A DNA stretch of 5,296 bases from Peptococcaceae bacterium. Lineage in GTDB: Bacteria; Bacillota; Dehalobacteriia; UBA7702. The notes under the pieces are model-generated. The model saw nothing but the letters and a program-made list of their open reading frames with translations. It was not told where the DNA came from and did no database searches. A program made the translations under genes and the position numbers. Each line of letters begins with the position of its first letter. Position 1 is the first letter of the stretch. The DNA lies in contig DXZC01000080.1 of NCBI GenBank assembly GCA_019415505.1, forward strand, positions 4,490 through 9,785, written 5' to 3'. Positions 1-3,948 of this stretch are shown here, piece after piece.

Positions 1-248
1 TTGGTCGCAAGCCTCCGACACTTCCATTGTTTGGTCTTTAGTCGCAAGCTTCTAAGACTTCCATTGTTTGGTCTTTAGTCGCAAGCTTCTAAGACTTCCA
101 TTGTTTGGTCTTTAGTCGCAAGCTTCTAACACTTCCATTGTTTGGCTTTTAATCGTAAGCCTCTAACACTTCCATTGTTTGGTCTTTAGTCGCAAGCTTC
201 TAACACTCCCATTGTTGGCCTTTAGTCGCAGGTTTCTAACACTTTCAT
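1..248 (-). repeat. 37-bp tandem array made of copies of the murI 3' end
   Basis: Seven copies lie head to tail. Anchor sites (GTCGCAAG or a variant, plus strand) start at 4, 41, 78, 115, 152, 189 and 225, so the spacing is 37 five times and then 36. Read on the minus strand, each unit is ATG, seven more codons ending TGC GAC, a TAA stop and a 10-nt AGACCAAACA-like spacer. The copy at 222-248 is the real end of murI; the others lie downstream of it. Units 28-64 and 65-101 are identical over 37 bases, 102-138 differs from them by one base, and 139-175 is the most diverged complete unit. The leftmost copy is cut by the window edge, so the array may continue. No terminator-like hairpin with a T-run is seen in it. 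Seen directly; its function is unknown. Confidence 0.95.
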
Positions 249-1001
249 AATATAGTCAAGGTGGCCGGGGAATTTAGGCAAAAAAATTTTAGGGGCGCTG
301 GTCAATACTTCAATAGCGCCGCCGGGTCCAGTTGCTAAAAGTCCCTTGTCCTCTAAGATATGGCAGAGGTGTTTAACTGTGCCGGAGCCGCCGTCGATAA
401 TTTCCACCTGGGGAAAGTGCTGTTTAATTATGGGCGTTAAAAATAAATAGTGGGTGCAGCCCAGCACAATGGCGTCTACTGCTTTTAACGGCCGGAATAA
501 ATCCTCTAAATACCTGGCGGCCTCCGCGTCGTTGTAGTGGCCGTTTTCCACCAAATCCGCTAAACCTGGGGCGGGTAAATTAATAATTTTTCCCTTGGCC
601 CGGCATTGGTCCAGCAAATGCTGGAATTTGCGCTCCCGCAGAGTTAAGGTGGTAGCGATTACCGCCACTGTTTTATCCTGGGCTTTAGCCACTGCCGGCT
701 TTAAAGCCGGTTCCATGCCGAGAATGGGCATATCGTAGGCGGCCCTAATATCCTCAATGGCAATGCTGGTCGCTGTGTTGCAGGCTACAACCAGCGCTTT
801 TATATCTTTGGCCACCAGTTCCGCGGCAGCCTGGGCTAACCCCTGTTTGATGACAGCCGGGTCCTGGTCGCCGTAGGGAAAATTTGCCGTATCAGCATAA
901 TAGACAAAATTTTCCTGGGGCAAGGCTTTTATGGCCCGGGCCAGAACCGAGACCCCGCCCACCCCGGAATCAAATATACCTATGGCTTTAGCTTTTTCCA
1001 T
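222..1001 (-). CDS. murI: glutamate racemase
   Basis: Cofactor-independent racemase that converts L-glutamate to D-glutamate in the cytoplasm for the peptidoglycan stem peptide. At 259 residues it has normal family length. Family motifs are all present: the DSGVGG loop at residues 11-16, FPYG at 41-44, the first catalytic cysteine in ACNTA (Cys74) and the second in GCTH (Cys182, followed by His184). These two cysteines act as the paired acid/base residues in the family. The ATG at 1001 is supported by an AGAGG ribosome site 7 nt upstream. The last eight codons (ATG AAA GTG TTA GAA ACC TGC GAC) and the stop form the innermost unit of the 37-bp array that continues downstream. Upstream lies a second array, so both ends of the gene are embedded in repeats. 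It is transcribed divergently from serC. The alternative isozyme name racE cannot be excluded. Confidence 0.96.
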   Translation of the reverse strand: MEKAKAIGIFDSGVGGVSVLARAIKALPQENFVYYADTANFPYGDQDPAVIKQGLAQAAAELVAKDIKALVVACNTATSIAIEDIRAAYDMPILGMEPALKPAVAKAQDKTVAVIATTLTLRERKFQHLLDQCRAKGKIINLPAPGLADLVENGHYNDAEAARYLEDLFRPLKAVDAIVLGCTHYLFLTPIIKQHFPQVEIIDGGSGTVKHLCHILEDKGLLATGPGGAIEVLTSAPKIFLPKFPGHLDYIMKVLETCD

Positions 1002-1008
1002 GCGCTTA

Positions 1009-1013
1009 CCTCT
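1009..1013 (-). promoter_or_regulatory. murI ribosome-binding site
   Basis: On the minus strand AGAGG is followed by 7 nt and then the ATG at 1001. The surrounding ten bases (plus strand TTACCTCTAT, 1006-1015) occur identically in the repeat unit beginning at 1168 and almost identically in the next one, so the ribosome site appears to belong to the same repeat family as the upstream array. Confidence 0.75.
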
Positions 1014-1017
1014 ATTG

Positions 1018-1318
1018 CCTGTGTTTATCCTATAAATAGGCGTATTTAATATAGTTTGTGTTATCCTATAAATAGGCTTATTGTATTGCCTGAATTTACC
1101 CTTATTATAAGTAGGTAATTTCGTTATATCCTGTAATTACCCCTAAAAATAGGTGTTATTTGTATATCCTGTGTTTACCTCTATAAGTAGGTGTTTTCTG
1201 CATATCCTATGCTTACCCCTATAAGTAGGTGTTTCCTGTATATCCTGTGCTGCCCCTAGAATTAGGGGCTTTTTCGATAACCTGCGTTAACCCCTATAAA
1301 TAGGCGCTTTCCCGGCTT
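1018..1318 (-). repeat. ~38-bp tandem array in the murI leader
   Basis: About eight diverged units begin at CCTG-like anchors near 1018, 1055, 1089, 1130, 1168, 1206, 1244 and 1281. Spacings are mostly 37-38 bp, with one of 34 and one of 41. The core of each unit is an imperfect palindrome of the type ACC-CCTA-taag-TAGG-TGT followed by a T-rich stretch and TATATCCTG. Middle units (1130-1243) are the best conserved and the outer ones are degenerate. Read in the murI direction each unit has a short stem whose 3' arm carries a purine run (AGGGG or AGAGG) followed by TAA, resembling the murI ribosome site. No conserved ATG accompanies these. The array would lie in the 5' leader of murI if transcription starts upstream near 1450. 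Confidence 0.85.
1252..1274 (+). other. perfect hairpin with T-run inside the leader array
   Basis: GCCCCTA (1252-1258) pairs perfectly with TAGGGGC (1263-1269) across the loop GAAT, and TTTTT follows at 1270-1274. In the other units of the array the equivalent stem has one or more mismatches. The form is that of a small intrinsic terminator, but it points in the plus direction, antisense to the murI leader, and no plus-strand gene ends here. It could limit antisense transcription or simply be a variant repeat unit. Confidence 0.5.
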
Positions 1319-1453
1319 ATGCCGGCGGCGGGTTTGGCCTAACCCCTAACCTCAAAGGAATAACTAACTAATTTTTGCTTAAATACATGTAGACCCTTGG
1401 GCTCTAAGGCCAAAAATGCCCCTTTACCGCGAAAATACAAATATTATTATTCC
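1319..1453. other. non-coding stretch with two small hairpins
   Basis: No credible gene is seen. At its left edge CCGGC (1312-1316) and GCCGG (1321-1325) form a 5-bp stem over TTAT, and GGGTT (1330-1334) pairs with AACCC (1341-1345). Neither is followed by a T-run on either strand, so they do not look like terminators. The segment CCTAACCCCTAACC (1339-1352) may be a degenerate remnant of the adjacent array. The rest is AT-rich. No T-box or known riboswitch consensus was recognised. Confidence 0.5.
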
Positions 1454-1482
1454 ATTATACACCTGTTGGTTAAAAAAATAAA
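1454..1482 (-). promoter_or_regulatory. possible murI promoter
   Basis: On the minus strand a perfect TATAAT lies at 1459-1454. The hexamer 17 nt upstream is a weak TTTATT (1482-1477). If used, transcription would begin near 1447 and give murI a leader of roughly 450 nt containing the whole 38-bp array. The -10 match is exact but the -35 match is poor, so this is tentative. Confidence 0.35.
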
Positions 1483-1490
1483 GCGGGGAC

Positions 1491-1519
1491 TTTCTCCAAA
1501 CCGGGAATTATGGTATAAT
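1491..1519 (+). promoter_or_regulatory. probable serC promoter (extended -10)
   Basis: TATAAT at 1514-1519 is preceded by TGG, giving the extended -10 form TGnTATAAT. The hexamer 17 nt upstream, TTTCTC (1491-1496), is a weak -35, as is common with extended -10 promoters. Transcription would start near 1526, leaving a leader of about 47 nt, too short for a T-box or riboswitch. It lies back to back with the possible murI promoter. Confidence 0.6.
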
Positions 1520-1556
1520 ATTTTTTAATCAAAATCAGTTGTTAGTAAAAAGAGGT

Positions 1557-1566
1557 AAAAGGAGAT
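1557..1566 (+). promoter_or_regulatory. serC ribosome-binding site
   Basis: AAAAGGAGAT at 1557-1566 contains a strong GGAG core (1561-1564) 8 nt before the ATG at 1573, which fixes the serC start. Confidence 0.85.
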
Positions 1567-1572
1567 ATTATT

Positions 1573-2652
1573 ATGAGCCATATATATAATTTTTACGCCG
1601 GCCCCGCCATACTCCCCCAGGAGGTTCTGGTGGCAGCCCAAGAGGAATTTTTGGATTTTCAAGGCACCGGTATGTCGGTGTTGGAAATCAGCCACCGGGC
1701 GGCGGCTTTTGACGCGGTTATAGCGGAAGCGGAAAAAAACATTTTACAGCTTTTGCACCTGGGCGACGATTATCAGGTCCTCTTTCTCCAGGGCGGCGCC
1801 AGCTTGCAATTTTCCATGTTGCCCCTGAACTTTTTAAAGCCCGGAGAAACCGCCGATTACGTCCTTACCGGCTCCTGGTCGGAAAAGGCCCTCAAGGAGG
1901 CCCAAAAAATTGGTAACACCCATGTGGCCTTTAGCGACCAAGCTAATAATTATACCCGTGTACCGCGAAATGAGGAGATTGCTTTAAGCTCCAGCCCCGC
2001 TTATGTCCACATCACCACCAATAATACGATTTATGGCACCCAATTCCGGGAGACGCCCCAGGTTGACGCCACTTTGGTGGCGGATATGTCCTCCGATATA
2101 CTTTCCCGGCCCTTTGACGCCACTAAATTTGGCCTAATTTACGCCGGCGCCCAGAAAAATCTAGGCCCCGCCGGGGTCACAATCGTGATTATCAATAAGG
2201 AATTCCTCGCTTCAGCCCAGGAGGTTAACGCCACAATGCTGGCTTACAGCACCCAGGCGGCAAAGAATTCCCTTTATAATACTCCCCCTTGCTTTAGCGT
2301 GTATATGGTAAATTTGGTGACTCGTTGGCTTCAGGCCCAGGGCGGGCTAGATGCTATGGCCCAGCGCAATGAGGCCAAGGCCGGGTATATTTACGATGTT
2401 ATCGATGGAAGCCAGGGCTTTTACCGTGGTCACGCTGACCGGGACAGCCGCTCCCTGATGAATATAACCTTTACCCTGGCTGAGCCGGAGTTGGAAAAAG
2501 TATTTATTCAGGAAAGCGAGGCCCAAGGCTTTATTGGCTTAAAGGGCCACCGTTCGGTGGGCGGTTTGCGAGCCTCCCTCTACAACGCCATGCCCCTGGA
2601 GGGGGCTAAGGAATTAGCCGCCTTTATGCGGGAATTTATGAGCAAGCATTGA
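1573..2652 (+). CDS. serC: phosphoserine aminotransferase
   Basis: PLP-dependent class V aminotransferase that makes 3-phosphoserine from 3-phosphohydroxypyruvate and glutamate, the second step of serine synthesis; the same enzyme often serves the pyridoxal-phosphate pathway. At 359 residues it has full family length. Visible hallmarks in order are the N-terminal NFYAGPA (6-12), SHR (40-42, substrate phosphate contact in the family), GGAS (74-77, PLP phosphate loop), W102, the NNTIYGTQF segment (150-158), ADMSSD with the PLP-ring aspartate (D171), the Schiff-base lysine in AGAQKNLGPAG (K195), and the C-terminal GHRSVGGLRASLYNA (325-339). All key residues are intact. It has its own promoter, is divergent from murI and is followed by a shared terminator, so it seems monocistronic here. 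No serA (the usual partner for the first step) is present in the window. Confidence 0.97.
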   Translation: MSHIYNFYAGPAILPQEVLVAAQEEFLDFQGTGMSVLEISHRAAAFDAVIAEAEKNILQLLHLGDDYQVLFLQGGASLQFSMLPLNFLKPGETADYVLTGSWSEKALKEAQKIGNTHVAFSDQANNYTRVPRNEEIALSSSPAYVHITTNNTIYGTQFRETPQVDATLVADMSSDILSRPFDATKFGLIYAGAQKNLGPAGVTIVIINKEFLASAQEVNATMLAYSTQAAKNSLYNTPPCFSVYMVNLVTRWLQAQGGLDAMAQRNEAKAGYIYDVIDGSQGFYRGHADRDSRSLMNITFTLAEPELEKVFIQESEAQGFIGLKGHRSVGGLRASLYNAMPLEGAKELAAFMREFMSKH

Positions 2653-2840
2653 GGCTCCTTCTTGAGAGTTTAGTTTTACGTTAAATAATTGGCGAATAAT
2701 TAGAATATGCCTAGCGGCTTTAACCTGGCAAGGATTAGCTTAGGGTGACTTTTCCCCAGTTCTGCCCTTTGACCAGGTAGTGTGCCATTGCCGGAGGGCG
2801 GATCTATTGATTTAACGGCCTAGTGAATTACTAAAAAGAA
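2653..2840 (+). other. serC 3' region without a recognisable gene
   Basis: This stretch separates the serC stop from the terminator hairpin. Only a 13-codon unsupported reading frame was noticed, near 2707, and it has no ribosome site. A short direct repeat (AATAATT, twice around 2685-2700) is present. It probably forms the 3' untranslated part of the serC transcript. Confidence 0.5.
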
Positions 2841-2876
2841 AACGGACAGCATAAGATTTAGCTTATGCTGTCCGTT
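2841..2876. terminator. bidirectional intrinsic terminator between serC and the lipoprotein gene
   Basis: A perfect 15-bp stem is formed by 2841-2855 (ACGGACAGCATAAG core) and 2862-2876 with a 6-nt loop. On the plus strand it is followed by ATTTTCT, and on the minus strand by TTCTTTTTAG, so both directions have a T-rich tail. It lies downstream of convergent genes, serC from the left and the lipoprotein from the right, and can end both transcripts. Confidence 0.9.
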
Positions 2877-2923
2877 ATTTTCTGGGCGGTTGACTGTTGC
2901 AGTCCCTTAATTCCCATAATACT

Positions 2924-3217
2924 TTACTGTTTCTTTTCCTCATTCTGGGCGTCTTTAGCGCTGTCATCGGCGTTATCTTTGATATCGTCGCCAGCGTCTT
3001 TTACGGCGTCGCCGGCGTCATCCACTGCATTGTCTACAGCGTTGGCTCCGTCCTCAACCATATCTTCCGCACCGTCTACCACGTCTTTAGCGCCGTCTTC
3101 CACATTTTCTACTACACCGCCGTTATTATCGGTGGTATCGGTATTGTTATCGTCGCCGCAGGCGCCGAAGGCAAATACCATTGCTAGAATAAGGAGAGTG
3201 CTGAGAATTTTTTTCAT
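2924..3217 (-). CDS. small, highly acidic repeat-rich lipoprotein
   Basis: A 97-residue predicted secreted lipoprotein of unknown function. MKK and a hydrophobic stretch (residues 4-17) lead to FGAC, a plausible lipobox with the lipidated Cys at residue 20. The mature part is almost only Asp, Ala, Asn, Val, Gly, Glu and Lys: about 26 acidic against 6 basic residues in the 77 after the Cys. Degenerate short repeats such as VVDGAED, MVEDGAN and DAGDAVKDAGDD run from about 38 to 90, suggesting an amphipathic helix or extended flexible chain; the tail is NEEKKQ. The start at 3217 is chosen because AAGGAGG sits 4 nt upstream and the signal peptide begins there; the frame is open further upstream but that extension lacks such support. 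It stands alone between a terminator and the divergent marR promoter. The signal-peptide call is firm, the role unknown. Confidence 0.85.
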   Translation of the reverse strand: MKKILSTLLILAMVFAFGACGDDNNTDTTDNNGGVVENVEDGAKDVVDGAEDMVEDGANAVDNAVDDAGDAVKDAGDDIKDNADDSAKDAQNEEKKQ

Positions 3218-3221
3218 GTTG

Positions 3222-3228
3222 CCTCCTT
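3222..3228 (-). promoter_or_regulatory. ribosome-binding site of the lipoprotein gene
   Basis: AAGGAGG on the minus strand is a full match to the anti-Shine-Dalgarno, 4 nt before the ATG at 3217. It decides the start over the upstream in-frame extension and supports the minus-strand reading over the overlapping plus-strand frames. Confidence 0.85.
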
Positions 3229-3349
3229 GAAAAGTCTTTCCCCAAATATAGCAGCGATTATTTGTTTGGGAAAAAACCCGCTTGTTGATTTCAAGGTTAT
3301 ATTTCCTCAAAAGGCAAAAAATAAAACAGGTAAAATATTGAAAATGATC

Positions 3350-3377
3350 TTGACATATAATAGCCATGTAGTATAAT
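3350..3377 (+). promoter_or_regulatory. consensus sigma-A promoter for marR-ABC operon
   Basis: TTGACA (3350-3355) and TATAAT (3372-3377) are both perfect hexamers with a 16-nt spacer. Transcription would start about 3384, inside the palindrome that follows, giving a leader of about 67 nt. Such a strong promoter is expected to need repression. Confidence 0.85.
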
Positions 3378-3400
3378 AACTGTTAATGTGCTTAACAGTT
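3378..3400. promoter_or_regulatory. palindromic operator, probably bound by the MarR protein
   Basis: Nine-base arms AACTGTTAA (3378-3386) and TTAACAGTT (3392-3400) are perfect inverted repeats separated by TGTGC. The site begins directly after the -10 box and covers the expected transcription start. Its size suits a MarR-family dimer. Binding by the adjacent regulator is inferred from position and the usual autoregulation in this family. Confidence 0.8.
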
Positions 3401-3450
3401 TATTGTATTAAGTTCTAATTTATAAAACTAGCGAGAAAGAGGGTCTAAAA

Positions 3451-3948
3451 ATGGTAGAATTCGCGGAGCAAGGCCGGGAATTATTTGATGCTTTAGCCGT
3501 ATTCCGGCGTAAAAGAGGTAAATTCCATGTGGTTGGGGACCTTTGTATGAGCGAAATGGCGGTATTCGGCGCTTTAATGAAGCTCTCCGGCGACCTGGAA
3601 CAGGATAAAGTGGAGCCTTTGCGTATGTCGGAAATCAGCGGGGAGGTGGAAATATCCAAGCCCGCTCTGTCCCAAATTGTCAATAAGCTGGAAAATAAGG
3701 GCCTGGTGGAGCGGATTTTTTCCAAGGAGGACCGGCGGGCCACCTATTTGGCCTTTACCCCCAAGGGTTTGGAAATATACCGCCGGGAACACAATGAAAT
3801 GGTGACGGCCATCAACAATATTGTGGCGCAAATGGGCACCGAAGATACCAAGGAGTTTATCGCTCTTCTCAACCGTTTTCATGATATTGTCAGCAAGTAT
3901 TTACAAGATAAGGAGCAAGGAGATTTAAATAAATGCCAAGACTGTTAA
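3451..3948 (+). CDS. MarR-family transcriptional regulator
   Basis: A 165-residue winged-helix regulator of normal MarR length. An N-terminal helical dimerisation segment (about 1-50) leads to the DNA-binding domain: helix-turn-helix at about 57-83 (LRMSEISGEVEISK, then recognition helix PALSQIVNKLENKG) and the wing at about 84-104 with the family signature EDRRATYLAFTPKG (93-106). The C-terminal helices (about 107-152) complete the dimer interface. The start is supported by AGAAAGAGGG at 3434-3443, 7 nt upstream. The strong promoter and operator just upstream imply that it represses its own operon, with relief by a ligand that may be a substrate of the exporter encoded next. The inducer cannot be read from sequence. 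Cysteines occur at 32, 162 and 165; the last two sit in a short tail (KCQDC) that overlaps the next gene. Confidence 0.93.
   Translation: MVEFAEQGRELFDALAVFRRKRGKFHVVGDLCMSEMAVFGALMKLSGDLEQDKVEPLRMSEISGEVEISKPALSQIVNKLENKGLVERIFSKEDRRATYLAFTPKGLEIYRREHNEMVTAINNIVAQMGTEDTKEFIALLNRFHDIVSKYLQDKEQGDLNKCQDC
3917..3922 (+). promoter_or_regulatory. ribosome-binding site of the ABC gene, inside marR
   Basis: AAGGAG at 3917-3922 lies 10 nt before the ATG at 3933; another AGGAG occurs just upstream at 3911-3915. Both are within the marR coding region, as expected for translationally coupled genes. Confidence 0.7.

Noticed and set aside
1..248. Possible CRISPR array (regular repeats of 37 bp)
   Set aside because: The repeats abut directly with no unique spacers, and the units are copies of the murI 3' coding end.
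1002..1453. Riboswitch or T-box in the murI leader
   Set aside because: No conserved T-box sequence or known riboswitch core was recognised; the region is explained by tandem units and short unrelated hairpins.
2865..3230. Plus-strand reading frames of 121 and 96 codons opposite the lipoprotein
   Set aside because: They have no convincing ribosome site, start in or just after the terminator, and give low-complexity Ser/Ala or Val/Ile-rich products that mirror the Asp/Ala repeats of the minus-strand gene.
3269..3281. GGG-A6-CCC inverted repeat upstream of the lipoprotein gene as a terminator
   Set aside because: The stem is only three base pairs and no gene ends there.
3338..3361. Alternative promoter TTGAAA (3338-3343) with TATAAT (3356-3361)
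   Set aside because: The spacer is only 12 nt; the overlapping TTGACA-16-TATAAT pair fits far better.
3218..3367. Upstream extension of the lipoprotein frame to an ATG at 3367
   Set aside because: The full AAGGAGG site and the signal peptide both point to the ATG at 3217; the 50-residue extension would bury the signal peptide and overlaps the marR promoter.
3574..3882. Minus-strand frames within marR
   Set aside because: They are shadows of a clear MarR coding region with conserved motifs; no ribosome sites support them.
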